Counted from the first letter of the stretch, positions 35,232-45,268 are shown. The stretch is DNA of 64,000 nt from Candidatus Kryptobacter tengchongensis (GCA_001485605.1 FAON01000008.1:124001-188000); one strand, 5' to 3'. Program-made: numbers and translations. Notes: generated by a model from the letters alone, not told the origin.

Positions 35232-36443
35232 TTAACTCTGCGAAGATAATTTTATTAATGTTACTTCAGCTGGGGCATTGAACCTTATGGGTGCAAGTGT
35301 AAATCCAAGCCCATTGTTAACATTTATCAACATTGAGCCAAGTTGATAACTTCCCGAAACATATTTTGTTTCAATCTTTGAAGGTATAAGCTTGTATCCG
35401 AAGATTGAAAAGACGACTTGACCACCATGGGTATGTCCAGCGAGAAAAATTTTATAACCATTATCATGTGCGAATTTAACGAGATTCTCGGAAGGTTGGT
35501 GCGTTATGAAAATTTTAAAGTCAGAATTGTTCTTGAGAGCAAGTTCTGAAAGTATTTCACTGCTTGGGCGTTTGCTGTAGATATTTGTTACAAGCGTTAA
35601 ACCAATGTTTGCACCATCAATTTTCAAGTTTATGTTTTCGTTATCGTATAACCTTAAACCGTATTTTCTCATTTCATTTGCGATATTTCCAATCCCAGCC
35701 CAGTAATCGTGATCCCCAACGCATGAGTAAATTCCAAATTTTGATTTTATCCTTGATAACATTTCAACCGCAACAGGTATATGTTCAGTCCCATAAGTTA
35801 CAAGGTCACCTGTGAAAACAACAATGTCTGGTTCAAGTGAATTTACAAGGTTTATATACCTGTCAATTTTTTCTCTACCTGTTCTGATGTCTGCTTGGAT
35901 GTCACTTATGTGAACTATTTTCAGGGCATTTAAACTCGGAGGAAGGTTTGAGGATTTTAGATTTATCGTATTAAGTTTTATTGAGTTTGAATCAGCATAG
36001 ATTTTAACGCCAGAGTATAAAGCCATCGTGAGCGAGATTAAAATTATCAATCTTGGATAGAGAAAATTTATTTTCATTTGAATTGATGAGGTAACAAAAG
36101 GAGTGATGAATAATTTTACAATGTCAATTATTAAAATTGGAGACAAAGTTTGAATTGCGAAGACAAGCCCGAACCAAAATGGATAAGTGAAGAACGCATC
36201 AAAGATTCTGTTCCCAAATCTTAAGGATGAGATTATACCTTGGAAACCACTTATATAACCTATGAGACCAACCAAGGGATAGGACAAAAGATAAACCGGG
36301 ATAAAAACCGCAAAAAGTTTTACGATGGTTTCGTTTGTGTTTGTAATTTGTTTAACCACGCTTGAGATTTTGACTGAAAGATACAGATAAATTAAAATTA
36401 AAAGTCCGAGCAAAAGTAATGTCATTTTCAAAACCCACGGCAA
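35232..36443 (-). CDS. Membrane-bound metallophosphoesterase (YkuE/YaeI-like)
   Basis: A 403-residue protein with four hydrophobic N-terminal segments (about 1-155) and a calcineurin-type phosphoesterase domain. The dimetal motifs are VHISDIQADIRTG (D-x-D/Q variant), VFTGDLVTYG, GDHDYWAG (the usual GNHD motif with Asp replacing Asn), ITHQPSENL and AGHTHGGQVV. Related proteins act on membrane lipids such as UDP-diacylglucosamine or lipid phosphates. It is the first gene of a compact three-gene operon. Confidence 0.85.
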   Translation of the reverse strand: MPWVLKMTLLLLGLLILIYLYLSVKISSVVKQITNTNETIVKLFAVFIPVYLLSYPLVGLIGYISGFQGIISSLRFGNRIFDAFFTYPFWFGLVFAIQTLSPILIIDIVKLFITPFVTSSIQMKINFLYPRLIILISLTMALYSGVKIYADSNSIKLNTINLKSSNLPPSLNALKIVHISDIQADIRTGREKIDRYINLVNSLEPDIVVFTGDLVTYGTEHIPVAVEMLSRIKSKFGIYSCVGDHDYWAGIGNIANEMRKYGLRLYDNENINLKIDGANIGLTLVTNIYSKRPSSEILSELALKNNSDFKIFITHQPSENLVKFAHDNGYKIFLAGHTHGGQVVFSIFGYKLIPSKIETKYVSGSYQLGSMLINVNNGLGFTLAPIRFNAPAEVTLIKLSSQS

Positions 36444-36573
36444 GGCTTCACTTTGAATTTTATTTCTTATTTCTCAAAAATTTTAAAAATTTGTCGCAAC
36501 AAAAACAAACATTTGGGTATTTTGTTTTTATTTCAGCCTTTTATATTTTTTCTCAAAAATTTTAATATCGTGA

Positions 36574-37425
36574 ATGAATCGTTGTAGAGAGTTTGAGGTG
36601 GCTATAAGTGCGGTTCTTGAGGCTGGAGAAGTTTTGATGCGGTATTTCAAGAATAAAAATTATCATATCACATATAAAAGCAAGTTTGGAAAAAGCCCCG
36701 TCACCGATGCGGATATTAAATCAAATGAAATTTTGAAGAAGAATATCGTTTCTGCCTTTCCTGATGATGGGTGGTTTTCAGAGGAGACGGCGGATGATAT
36801 GTTAAGACTGGAAAAACGAAGAGTTTGGATTGTTGATCCACTTGATGGAACAAAAAGTTTTATAAGGGGAGTCTCTGAGTTTACGATTTCAATTGCCCTT
36901 GTTGAAGATGGGATTCCCATTGTCGGTGTCGTTTATAATCCGCCAGGTGAGGAATTGTATTTCGCCAGCAGAGGTAACGGTGCGTATTTGTTTAAAGGTG
37001 ATACATTGAGGGGTTTAAAAAATTTAAATGTTGAAGAGATTAAAGATTACCGATTTTACGCATCTAAATCTAAAAAATCAGTTAAAGAGGCAGTGATCAT
37101 TGCAAGTAGGGGGGAAATTGAGAAGAACGAAACATTGAAAAATTTAGTTGGGAAATTTGGTGAGGTGAGGTTTAGAAAAAGTATCGCATATAAAATCGTT
37201 AGCGTTGCAATTGGTTGGGCTGATGCGTTGGTAAGTCTTTCAAGTAAGAATGAATGGGACATCGCAGGGGCTCATGTTATAGCGGAGGAGGCGGGCTTGA
37301 AAGTTACCGATTCATTTGGTGAGAAAATTTTTTATAATGAGCGAAATGCTAAAAAGAAAGGAATTATTGTGGCTAATGAGATTTTGCATGATGAAATTTT
37401 AAAAATTCTAAATTTACGCAAATGA
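36574..37425 (+). CDS. Inositol monophosphatase / CysQ family phosphatase
   Basis: A 283-residue Li-sensitive-type phosphatase. The Mg2+ motifs are SEETAD, WIVDPLDGTKSFIRG and the C-terminal EWDIAGAHVIAEEAG. In this family, closest functions are 3'(2'),5'-bisphosphate nucleotidase (CysQ, recycling of PAP), inositol-1-phosphatase and histidinol-phosphatase (HisN). The sequence alone does not decide. No sulfate-assimilation gene is nearby. It starts 130 nt after a divergent phosphoesterase; that spacer contains an AT-rich promoter-like region without a clear consensus. Confidence 0.85.
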   Translation: MNRCREFEVAISAVLEAGEVLMRYFKNKNYHITYKSKFGKSPVTDADIKSNEILKKNIVSAFPDDGWFSEETADDMLRLEKRRVWIVDPLDGTKSFIRGVSEFTISIALVEDGIPIVGVVYNPPGEELYFASRGNGAYLFKGDTLRGLKNLNVEEIKDYRFYASKSKKSVKEAVIIASRGEIEKNETLKNLVGKFGEVRFRKSIAYKIVSVAIGWADALVSLSSKNEWDIAGAHVIAEEAGLKVTDSFGEKIFYNERNAKKKGIIVANEILHDEILKILNLRK

Positions 37426-37452
37426 ATCTTTCGTATAAGTTTAAAAAGCACA

Positions 37453-38562
37453 TCATTGAGCGTCTTGGATATACTTGAATCCAAATTTGATTGAAAGTTC
37501 GGCTTTCATTAACTCTTTTCCAAGATAAGCAGCGTGCGAGAGCTGTGTGATCCATCCATTTTTAATGATCGTCCAATAGATGGCTTTGGCTTCTTCCCCT
37601 TCAATGATTCGTAGAAGTTTATTATCGTAAGAGTAATGTTCAACTATGATGAGTTTTCTTTCCATCTGAGGTATTATTACAAAGTATCCCGCTTTGTCCA
37701 TCTCAACTTTATCGGGTTTTTTAGCTTTTATGATAGTTACAGTGGAAACTTGAATAGATTTTTTCTCTTTTTCAAAATTTTCGCAGCAAGATTTAGTAAC
37801 TTCTTCTGAGACTTCTTTAATTTTCTCAAGAATTTTATTTACATCTTCACAGCCAATCATATCCACAACTTTAACTTGTTTCCGAAAGGTTTCCACTTCT
37901 TGAAGGGTTACATTTTTTAAAATTGGACGCTTACCGGGAGAGTTTATGATTCTCATATTTTCATCAATTCCATTTTCCCACAGGGCGATCAAACTTGCTC
38001 CACTGCGATGACCTTCAGCATCCTTTCCAACCAGAAGAAGGACATGGATTGTTGGATTTGTTATAGTATTTTTGATCACCTTTTCAATGCCTATGTTTTC
38101 TGTCTCGGTTTTTCCGACGATACAGAGTTCCTTCGGTCTAATTTTAGCAAGACTTTCTGCGAGTTCAACGCTTGCAAGAGTTGAAACAGCAACTGGGCAG
38201 TTAGCACCATCGCAAAAAGCGAAATACTCCCCTGGAACGGAAGGCCAGATTTTCTCCTTGGTTTCAAAAACACAACTTCCGCTTTCAAAGCTTGAAGATT
38301 CGGGGAAAATCTGGTTGAAGACATTCATAGCTACAGCTGGATAGCAATACCTGCATCCAAGACATTCATACTTTACCTCACCCATTTGTCCAAGCCACAT
38401 TTCAAGATTTTCAATTAAGTTTCCAAAGTCAGGAACTGATTTAGAGATGGATAGTAAGCTTTCCAATGTTTCCTTCATACATCCACATTTTCTGCACTTT
38501 TCAAGGCTCATCCCCTTTTCAAGCTCGGAGAGAATTTTATCTATTTGAAATTTTTGTGTCAT
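37453..38562 (-). CDS. MtrA-like corrinoid-type protein with Cys-rich N-terminus and DUF4346-like tail
   Basis: A 369-residue soluble protein. Residues about 106-250 resemble subunit A of archaeal tetrahydromethanopterin S-methyltransferase: WPSVPGEYF, PVAVSTLASVELAE, VGKTETENIGIEKVI, LLLVGKDAEGHRSG and VVDMIGCED. H185 in AEGHRSG aligns with the histidine that binds the corrinoid cobalt in methanogen MtrA (H84). The membrane anchor of archaeal MtrA is missing. The N-terminus has two cysteine clusters (C23, C26, C28 and C67, C70, C73), suited to an Fe-S cluster or zinc. The C-terminus (about 285-369, ending HAAYLGKELMKAELSI...YIQD) matches what I recall of DUF4346. Its role, presumably methyl transfer, is unproven. 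Confidence 0.75.
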   Translation of the reverse strand: MTQKFQIDKILSELEKGMSLEKCRKCGCMKETLESLLSISKSVPDFGNLIENLEMWLGQMGEVKYECLGCRYCYPAVAMNVFNQIFPESSSFESGSCVFETKEKIWPSVPGEYFAFCDGANCPVAVSTLASVELAESLAKIRPKELCIVGKTETENIGIEKVIKNTITNPTIHVLLLVGKDAEGHRSGASLIALWENGIDENMRIINSPGKRPILKNVTLQEVETFRKQVKVVDMIGCEDVNKILEKIKEVSEEVTKSCCENFEKEKKSIQVSTVTIIKAKKPDKVEMDKAGYFVIIPQMERKLIIVEHYSYDNKLLRIIEGEEAKAIYWTIIKNGWITQLSHAAYLGKELMKAELSIKFGFKYIQDAQ

Positions 38563-38711
38563 CTTGGTTTTTGCTTTTGTTAGTTTAAAAAATTTTGGGA
38601 TCTTTTTAAGAACGGATGGAATTATTGCACAGCTATAAACTTCATTTTTTGAGTTGTGGTTTTATTTTAGTTAAATTTAAAAAGTTAGCCCAAATAAATG
38701 TAACATTATCC

Positions 38712-39776
38712 ATGAAGGCTTTATTTTTGCTTTTAAGTTTTGTTATATCATATCTGCTATTTGACATAAGAGGGAATAAGGTGGCTAATTTGAAAATTGA
38801 GTATGGTAGTATAAACATAGATGGCAAATTTTATAATCTTGACCCGAATTTTAAGCGTGGGAAATTTTCTGTTGTTTTTCCATTTATTGCAAGGAGAATT
38901 TTTGAGATGATATTTGGGGGTGGGAGTGAGAGGAGAAGATGTGATTTTGAGATTGTTGAATTTGACGAGAAACTTTATGAGAGAAAAAATCCGGAAAACA
39001 AAATAACATGGGTTGGACATTCAACATTTCTTGTCCAGATGGACGGTGTTAATTTTATCACGGACCCTATTTTCAGCATGAGGGCAGGTCCATTTGGAAA
39101 TAAAATTGGCTCAAGGCGATATGTTCCGCCAGCCATGAGAGTTGAGCAACTTCCCAAAATTGATTTCGTTATAATTTCGCATAACCATTATGATCATCTT
39201 GATATTTTAAGTTTAAAGAAGATAGTTGAGCTAAATTCTGATGTTAAAATTTTTGTTCCGTTGAAGGTAAAGAAATTGCTTGATAGGGAAGGGATTGGCG
39301 AAAATACAGTTGAATTAGATTGGTGGGATGAGTTTAATTTTAAAGGCTTAAAAATAATTTTTACACCAACCCAGCATTTTTCTGGCAGATGGTTAGGTGA
39401 TTCTAATGAGACATTATGGGGTGGATATGTTATAATCGGGAAGAAAAAATTTTATTTTGCTGGCGACACAGGTTATTTTTTTGGATTTAAATTAATCGGG
39501 GATGCTTTTGGTCCTTTTGATATTGTGTGTCTCCCGATCGGGGCTTATGAACCTTCGGAGATGATGAGACCTGTGCATATGAATCCAGAAGAAGCAGTTA
39601 GAGCTTATATGGACCTGAAAGGTAGGATTTTTTGTGCGATGCATTGGGGTACTTTTGATTTATCTGATGAAAAATGTGACGAACCACCTAAGAGATTGTT
39701 TGAGTGTGTTAAGAAATTAAATCTCAATGTGGATAATTTCAAGATTTTCAAGCATGGAGAGACAATCAAGTGGTGA
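38712..39776 (+). CDS. MBL-fold metal-dependent hydrolase (NAPE-PLD/RomA-like)
   Basis: A 354-residue protein with an N-terminal hydrophobic segment (about 1-18, signal anchor) and a metallo-beta-lactamase domain. Metal ligands are in SHNHYDHLD (HxHxDH), TPTQHFSGR, FAGDTGYF and the final CAMHWGTFDLSD. The ITWVGHSTFLVQMDGVNFITDP start of the domain and the TQHFSGRW block are typical of the NAPE-PLD/RomA branch, whose known members hydrolyse phospholipid-type substrates. Start 38712 is preferred over 38616, which lacks support. It is followed by the TPP riboswitch. Confidence 0.85.
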   Translation: MKALFLLLSFVISYLLFDIRGNKVANLKIEYGSINIDGKFYNLDPNFKRGKFSVVFPFIARRIFEMIFGGGSERRRCDFEIVEFDEKLYERKNPENKITWVGHSTFLVQMDGVNFITDPIFSMRAGPFGNKIGSRRYVPPAMRVEQLPKIDFVIISHNHYDHLDILSLKKIVELNSDVKIFVPLKVKKLLDREGIGENTVELDWWDEFNFKGLKIIFTPTQHFSGRWLGDSNETLWGGYVIIGKKKFYFAGDTGYFFGFKLIGDAFGPFDIVCLPIGAYEPSEMMRPVHMNPEEAVRAYMDLKGRIFCAMHWGTFDLSDEKCDEPPKRLFECVKKLNLNVDNFKIFKHGETIKW

Positions 39777-39840
39777 ATTTGTTTTTTAGTGTCTTTTCAA
39801 TTAAATTTTAAATGTAATTTGTTCGTTCTTTAATGGTTAT

Positions 39841-39938
<98 letters not shown>

Positions 39939-39960
39939 GACTGAAACTTTCATAGATAAA

Positions 39961-40003
39961 GCCGTTTTTCCCTATGCTGATTTTGGAAAAACGGCTTTTT
40001 TAT
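39961..40003 (+). terminator. Riboswitch-controlled intrinsic terminator
   Basis: GCCGTTTTTCC (39961-39971) and GGAAAAACGGC (39985-39995) form a perfect 11-bp stem with a T-tract after it. The left arm with its flank, CCGTTTTTCCCTATG (39962-39976), is also complementary to the aptamer 3' segment CGTAGGGAAACGG (39921-39933) apart from a two-base bulge and a wobble pair. This gives a mutually exclusive antiterminator when TPP is not bound. Confidence 0.9.
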
Positions 40004-40076
40004 TTAGTTATCCCCCCTTTTAGCCCACCCCCACGGGATTTAAAAATCCAAATAAAAACAAAAAACCAAAGGAAAA

Positions 40077-42593
40077 ATGAAAAAAGCATTAACTTTTTTC
40101 CTGCTTTTGCAAATTTTTGTGTCTTTCTCATTTGCTCAGGGCAAAGTCAAAGGTTATGTTTTTGACTCTGAAACAAATAAACCACTTCCAGGAGCAAATG
40201 TTTATGTGGAAAACTTGACAATTGGCTCGGCAACGGATCAAAATGGTTATTTTGAGATAAGCTATGTCCCGGCTGGGAAAATAGATGTCATTGCAAGTTT
40301 TATTGGTTACGCAAGGCAGAAGAAAACAGTTGAAATGGTCCCTGGGGCGGAGGTTAATTTGACTTTTTATCTTAAACCAACCGTGCTCCCATCTCAAACT
40401 GTTGTTGTCACAGCTCTTATAGCGACTGAGCGAGAATCTCCTGTTGTTTTTTCAAATCTTGAAAAGCAACAGATAAAAGATTTCTATACAACTCAGGATG
40501 TTCCAATTTTGCTTTCGGAGCTTCCATCTGTTCTCTCATACTCTTGGTCGGGAAATGGGATAGGGTATAATTATTTGAATCTTCGTGGTTTTGACCAAAG
40601 GCGAATTTCTGTTCTTGTGAACGGGATACCTCAAAATGACCCTGAAGACCATGGGGTTTATTGGCTTGATATGCCCGATTTGCTTGCGAGCGCTGGGAGT
40701 GTTCAGGTTCAAAGAGGTGCTGGAAGCGCATTTTATGGTCCACCTGCAATTGGTGGCTCTGTTAATATCATAACTTCAAATTTTTCACTTGAACCAAAAA
40801 TTTCACTTTTCACAGGTTATGGAAGCTACAATACGAAAAAACATTCAATTGCAATAAATTCTGGATTAATTGAAAACAGATATTTATTTTACAGTCGTCT
40901 TTCCTATATAGCCACGGATGGTTACAGGGAGAAATCATGGGCTAAGTTTCCAGCTTATTTCTTTAGCGCGATAAGATATGATGAAAATATGACAACGCAA
41001 ATCAACCTTTATGGTGGTCCCTTTGAAGATCATTTAGTCTATCGCGGGATCCCAAAATCGTGGGTGAAAGATAAAAGCAAAAGAAGGGCAAATCTAAATT
41101 ATATGGATGTCACAACAAGAGATGATGAGATTGAAAATTTCAGTCAACCGCATTATGAATTTCTACATGAATGGAGGTTAAGCGATAATTTGGTTTTAAA
41201 TAATACATTGTTTTACATCCGCGGTGTTGGATTTTGGGATATGGATGCTTCATGGGCTGATACAATTTATTTTCGTCTTTCAAGTCCATATGCGTTGAAA
41301 TATGGCTTTTCAACATCATCTCAAAATCCTGGTGAAGCTATAGCACGGTATTTCATTGATTTAAACCAATATGGGTGGTTGCCAAGGCTGATGCTTAAAC
41401 ATGATGGTGGGGAATTAACAATAGGTGCTGAATTTAGATTACACAGAGGACTTCACTGGGGAAAGATTGTATGGGCTCAAAATCTTCCAGAGAAGTTACC
41501 AAGTGATTACAAATTTTATCAATATAGGGGCGCAAAAGATATAATTTCGTATTATATTCACGAATTTTTCAAGCTAAAACCAAATTTGAAGTTGATGGCG
41601 AGTTTGCAATTTGTTTACAATAGATACAGAGTTTATAACGAAAAGGAATTTTATGATTACGATTTGGGCAAATGGGTAAGCAATGAGTTTACAGTTCCGT
41701 TTTACTTTTTGAACCCGAAAATTGGGGTAAGTTATGATTTAACAAAGAATATAAACATATTCGGTAGTTTCTCAATTACAAGTAGAGAGCCAAGCAGAAG
41801 AGATTTATATGACGCAAGTGATGGGCATTGGTATCCGTGGGGCAAGAGACCAAATTTTGAAGTCAGACCAGATGGAAGTTATGATTTCACAAAGCCACTT
41901 GTTAAACCAGAGCGACTTTTTGACCTTGAATTTGGAGGTGGCTATTTTTCCGATAATTATAAGTTTACCGCAAACTTCTATTATATGGATTTCAAAGATG
42001 AACTTGTGAAAAGCGGACAATTGAATATATTTGGTGATCCAATTGTTGGGAATGCCGAAAAAACGAGACATGTCGGGGTTGAATTAACATTTGAACTGAA
42101 AGATTTGTTAATCAATGGATTTGAAATAAGTGGTAATGCGACAATAAGTAGAAATAAAATTATAAAGCATGGAGTTTATGTGTGGGAAAATCCATATACG
42201 GGTGAAAAATATTCAACTCCACGAAGAATTCCACTTGATGGTAAAAGAATCGCAGGTTTTCCTGATAATATGGCTTCATTGAGAATTTCTTATAGAAAAA
42301 GTGGGCTGTTTATTTCAATCCTTGGGAAGTATGTTGGGGATTTCTATACAGACAATTTCAACCTCATTCCGTCAAATAATGTTAACCGCATAGATAGGAA
42401 AGTTGATGCTTATACTGTTTTTGATTTAACAGCGGGGTATAAGATTGATAAGGTTTTGAGTTTTAAAAATGTTGAGCTTAAGCTTCAAGTAAATAATCTA
42501 TTTAACGCACTTTATGCGGGTTCTGGTGTTGGCGATGAGTTTTATCCTGGGGCTGAGCGAAATTATTTTGTAGGTATTGGGTTTGAATTTTAA
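40077..42593 (+). CDS. TonB-dependent outer-membrane receptor, probable thiamine importer
   Basis: An 838-residue outer-membrane protein. It has a signal peptide (MKKALTFFLLLQIFVSFSFA), a carboxypeptidase-regulatory-like domain (about 23-105, GYVFDSETNKPLPGANVYVE), a plug domain (about 120-235, LRGFDQRRISVLVNGIPQ and VQRGAGSAFYGPPAIGGSVN) and a beta barrel ending in aromatic GIGFEF. TonB receptors import scarce nutrients using the proton motive force. The TPP riboswitch and the downstream thiamine kinase predict thiamine or a thiamine phosphate as cargo, as for the OMR1 receptors of Bacteroidetes. Substrate is inferred from context only. Confidence 0.88.
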   Translation: MKKALTFFLLLQIFVSFSFAQGKVKGYVFDSETNKPLPGANVYVENLTIGSATDQNGYFEISYVPAGKIDVIASFIGYARQKKTVEMVPGAEVNLTFYLKPTVLPSQTVVVTALIATERESPVVFSNLEKQQIKDFYTTQDVPILLSELPSVLSYSWSGNGIGYNYLNLRGFDQRRISVLVNGIPQNDPEDHGVYWLDMPDLLASAGSVQVQRGAGSAFYGPPAIGGSVNIITSNFSLEPKISLFTGYGSYNTKKHSIAINSGLIENRYLFYSRLSYIATDGYREKSWAKFPAYFFSAIRYDENMTTQINLYGGPFEDHLVYRGIPKSWVKDKSKRRANLNYMDVTTRDDEIENFSQPHYEFLHEWRLSDNLVLNNTLFYIRGVGFWDMDASWADTIYFRLSSPYALKYGFSTSSQNPGEAIARYFIDLNQYGWLPRLMLKHDGGELTIGAEFRLHRGLHWGKIVWAQNLPEKLPSDYKFYQYRGAKDIISYYIHEFFKLKPNLKLMASLQFVYNRYRVYNEKEFYDYDLGKWVSNEFTVPFYFLNPKIGVSYDLTKNINIFGSFSITSREPSRRDLYDASDGHWYPWGKRPNFEVRPDGSYDFTKPLVKPERLFDLEFGGGYFSDNYKFTANFYYMDFKDELVKSGQLNIFGDPIVGNAEKTRHVGVELTFELKDLLINGFEISGNATISRNKIIKHGVYVWENPYTGEKYSTPRRIPLDGKRIAGFPDNMASLRISYRKSGLFISILGKYVGDFYTDNFNLIPSNNVNRIDRKVDAYTVFDLTAGYKIDKVLSFKNVELKLQVNNLFNALYAGSGVGDEFYPGAERNYFVGIGFEF

Positions 42594-42611
42594 ATTTTAA
42601 TTGTTATGAAA

Positions 42612-42632
42612 TGGGGGTGCATGAGCCCCCGT
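42612..42632 (+). other. GC hairpin between receptor and kinase genes
   Basis: GGGGG and CCCCC around TGCATGAG form a short stem, without a clear T-tract. It could be a weak terminator or mRNA-stability element that lowers expression of the kinase and symporter relative to the receptor. Confidence 0.4.
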
Positions 42633-42658
42633 TTGCTTAAAATTTATATGAGGTGGTT

Positions 42659-43297
42659 TTGAAAGCAATTTTAATATGCAATGGAAATGCTCCTTCAGAA
42701 AGTTTTTTAAAGAAAATTGTTAAAAATTATAACTCTGTTGCTTGTGCAGATGGCGGAGCTAATTTAGCATACAGATTTGGGATTCAACCTGATTTTATAA
42801 TTGGAGATCTTGATTCAATTGAGAAAAATGTAAAGGATTTCTTCAAGAGAAAGGGCGTTGAAATTATATACGATTCAGATCAAAACAGCACGGACATTGA
42901 AAAGGCTGTTAAGTTTTTAATTCATCGGGGATATGTCAGCATTGATATAATATCAGCGATTGGAGATAGGCTTGATCATAACCTTGGGAATTTAAGTGTG
43001 CTTGTTAATTACCATGGAAGGGCAAGGTTGAAAATAATTGATGAAAAAACTGAAGTATTTTTTGCAACTGGGAAATTTTCGTTTAAAGCCAATAAGGGTG
43101 ACATTATTTCACTTATTCCACTTGGTAGGAAGGTTTTCATTTCAAAAACAATTGGATTAAAATTTAAACTTCAGAATGAGAGTTTAATTTTCAGTGGGAG
43201 AGGAGTAAGTAATGTTGCAACTGCGAAAAGGGTTTTAATTCATGTGAAGCGTGGCGGAGTGTTTGTCATTAGAAAATTAAACACCTTGGAACTATGA
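42659..43297 (+). CDS. thiN: Thiamine pyrophosphokinase
   Basis: Converts thiamine plus ATP to TPP in the cytosol. The 212-residue protein shows the family motifs ICNGNAPSESFLKK, ACADGGANLAYRFGIQPD, IIGDLDSI, DQNSTDIEKAVKFL and SAIGDRLDHNLGNL. The start is TTG 42659 (or GTG 42653), with GAGGTGG just upstream. The gene overlaps the symporter gene by 4 nt (ATGA). The location behind a TPP riboswitch and TonB receptor marks this as a salvage route; no de novo thiamine genes are in the window. Confidence 0.93.
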   Translation: MKAILICNGNAPSESFLKKIVKNYNSVACADGGANLAYRFGIQPDFIIGDLDSIEKNVKDFFKRKGVEIIYDSDQNSTDIEKAVKFLIHRGYVSIDIISAIGDRLDHNLGNLSVLVNYHGRARLKIIDEKTEVFFATGKFSFKANKGDIISLIPLGRKVFISKTIGLKFKLQNESLIFSGRGVSNVATAKRVLIHVKRGGVFVIRKLNTLEL

Positions 43298-44754
43298 GAG
43301 TTAATTTTGCTATAGAGGATATCATCCTGATTGTGTTGTATTTTGTCAGCGTTCTTTATATTGGTTTTAGAGCAAAAAAGAGCGACAATAATGATGCAGT
43401 TGAGGAATATCTGCTTGCTGGGAGAAGCTTAACTCTTCCGATGTTTGTTGCAACGCTTGTCTCAACCTGGTATGGCGGGATTCTTGGAGTTGGTGAATTT
43501 ACATACAAGCATGGTTTGGCTGTTTGGTTTGTTTTTGGATTACCATATTATGTTTTCGGATCTATTTTTGCATTTGTTCTTGCAGGGAAAGTCCGAAGAT
43601 CAAAACTTTTTACTATTCCTGATAGGCTTGCTCAGGTATATGACAGAAGGACATCATTTTTGGGGACGATTTTAACTCTTATTCTTGTCACACCCGCTCC
43701 TTATTTTTTGATGCTTGGAGTTCTTTTTCAGATTATTTTTGGGGTTGATTTGAAATTAAGCATTGTGATAAGCACGCTTCTTTCGGTAAGTTATCTTTTT
43801 GCTGGTGGATTTAGGGCGGATGTTTATACGGATATTTTTGAGTTTTTTCTCATGTTTGTTGGCTTCAGCTTGATAATTCCATTTGCTATTGTAAAGTATG
43901 GGGGCATTAACTTTATCGTTTCAAATGTTCCAAGGGAGGTATTGACATTGACAGGCGGGAATTCAATTCAGTATATAATTGCCTGGTTTTTAATAGCGGT
44001 TTGGACACTTGTTGATCCTGGTTTTTATCAGAGATGCTATGCGGCAAGAGATGAGAGGACGGCTAAATATGGAATTCTTATTTCAATTTTGTTTTGGATG
44101 ATTTTTGATTTCATGACTATGACAGCGGGGCTTTATTCCAGGGCGATATTGCCTGGGCTTGAGCAACCGCTTATGGCTTATCCTTTACTTGCTGAGGTTG
44201 TTTTGCCAAAGGTTGCGAAAGGTTTGTTTTACATCGGGATGCTTGCAACGATTATGTCAACCTTAAACACGCTTGTTTTTATTTCGGCAGTTACAATTGG
44301 TAATGATATAATTTGGAAGCTAAAGAAAACCCATAATGAAGTAAACAAGATAAACTTTTACACAAGGATAGGGCTTATTATAACATCTGTGTTATCAATT
44401 TTGCTTGCGATTTACTTTCCTTCAGTTGTTGACCTTTGGTATATAATTGGGACTTTGACGATACCTGGGCTTTTGATACCAGTTATCACAAGTTATTTTG
44501 AGAGTTTAACTCCAAGTCCAAGGCATGCATTTTTGATCATGGTTTCAGGTTTTACTTGTTCGTTTGTTTCATTTGTTATCGGTCAAGTTTTTAAAACGCC
44601 CTCTGGTGAGCCTATTTATCCGCTTGGGCTTGAGCCGATGTTTCCGGGGTTAATTGTATCTTTTCTGGTTTATGTGCTTGGGAAACTTAGGGATAAAAAT
44701 TTGTTTTTTAGAGCTGAAAATGTTATTTTTACAAACAAAAAATTGAAAATTTAA
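43294..44754 (+). CDS. SSS-family sodium/solute symporter, candidate thiamine transporter
   Basis: A 486-residue membrane protein of the sodium:solute symporter family with about 13 TM helices. Signatures are [26 protein letters not shown] (split at residues about 36-61), [16 protein letters not shown] (sodium-site region after SYLFAGG) and [13 protein letters not shown]. It is translationally coupled to thiamine pyrophosphokinase (ATGA overlap), in the place where Bacteroidetes thiamine operons usually have PnuT. The likely role is uptake of thiamine from periplasm to cytosol, an inference from context. I recall an SSS-type candidate (ThiV) having been predicted in other bacteria and archaea. 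Confidence 0.85.
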   Translation: MRVNFAIEDIILIVLYFVSVLYIGFRAKKSDNNDAVEEYLLAGRSLTLPMFVATLVSTWYGGILGVGEFTYKHGLAVWFVFGLPYYVFGSIFAFVLAGKVRRSKLFTIPDRLAQVYDRRTSFLGTILTLILVTPAPYFLMLGVLFQIIFGVDLKLSIVISTLLSVSYLFAGGFRADVYTDIFEFFLMFVGFSLIIPFAIVKYGGINFIVSNVPREVLTLTGGNSIQYIIAWFLIAVWTLVDPGFYQRCYAARDERTAKYGILISILFWMIFDFMTMTAGLYSRAILPGLEQPLMAYPLLAEVVLPKVAKGLFYIGMLATIMSTLNTLVFISAVTIGNDIIWKLKKTHNEVNKINFYTRIGLIITSVLSILLAIYFPSVVDLWYIIGTLTIPGLLIPVITSYFESLTPSPRHAFLIMVSGFTCSFVSFVIGQVFKTPSGEPIYPLGLEPMFPGLIVSFLVYVLGKLRDKNLFFRAENVIFTNKKLKI

Positions 44755-44770
44755 AGGTAGGTTCCTAAAA

Positions 44771-45244
44771 ATGGCTCGTTTTGATGTGATTGTAAACAAG
44801 ACATTTTCGCCGAAAAAGGAGGAAGTTATCAATCAAAGAAAGTGGTATTTAATTGATGCGGAGGGTCAAACCCTTGGCAGGTTAGCCAGTAATATCGCCA
44901 GAATTTTAAGAGGAAAACATAAACCGATTTTTTCACCGCATGTTGATTGTGGTGATTTTGTTGTTGTGATCAATGCTGAGAAAATCAAGGTCACCGGGAA
45001 GAAAGAGGAGAAGAAATTTTACTTTAGCCATTCTGGTTATCCAGGCGGTGAAAAGTTTGAAAGTTTGCGTGACCTTTTAAAAAGGAAACCCGAATGGGTT
45101 CTGTGGCATGCAGTTAAGCTCATGCTTCCGAAGAATCGGCTTGCGAGGAAAATGATAAAAAAACTCAAAATTTACGCTGGACCTGAGCATCCTCATCAAG
45201 CGCAAAAACCAGAACCAATACCAGAAGAATTGCTTTTAAAGTAA
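44771..45244 (+). CDS. rplM: 50S ribosomal protein L13
   Basis: A 157-residue early-assembly 23S rRNA protein with [45 protein letters not shown] and the [11 protein letters not shown] block, plus a C-terminal [12 protein letters not shown]. An N-terminal extension of about 20 residues precedes the family core. It pairs with rpsI as usual. Only 16 nt separate it from the symporter gene. Confidence 0.96.
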   Translation: MARFDVIVNKTFSPKKEEVINQRKWYLIDAEGQTLGRLASNIARILRGKHKPIFSPHVDCGDFVVVINAEKIKVTGKKEEKKFYFSHSGYPGGEKFESLRDLLKRKPEWVLWHAVKLMLPKNRLARKMIKKLKIYAGPEHPHQAQKPEPIPEELLLK

Positions 45245-45268
45245 AACAAAATCTTAGGGTTCAAAGAT

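Noticed and set aside
38072-38344. Plus-strand frame opposite the MtrA-like gene
   Set aside because: Antisense shadow of a gene with clear conserved motifs; translation shows no family features.
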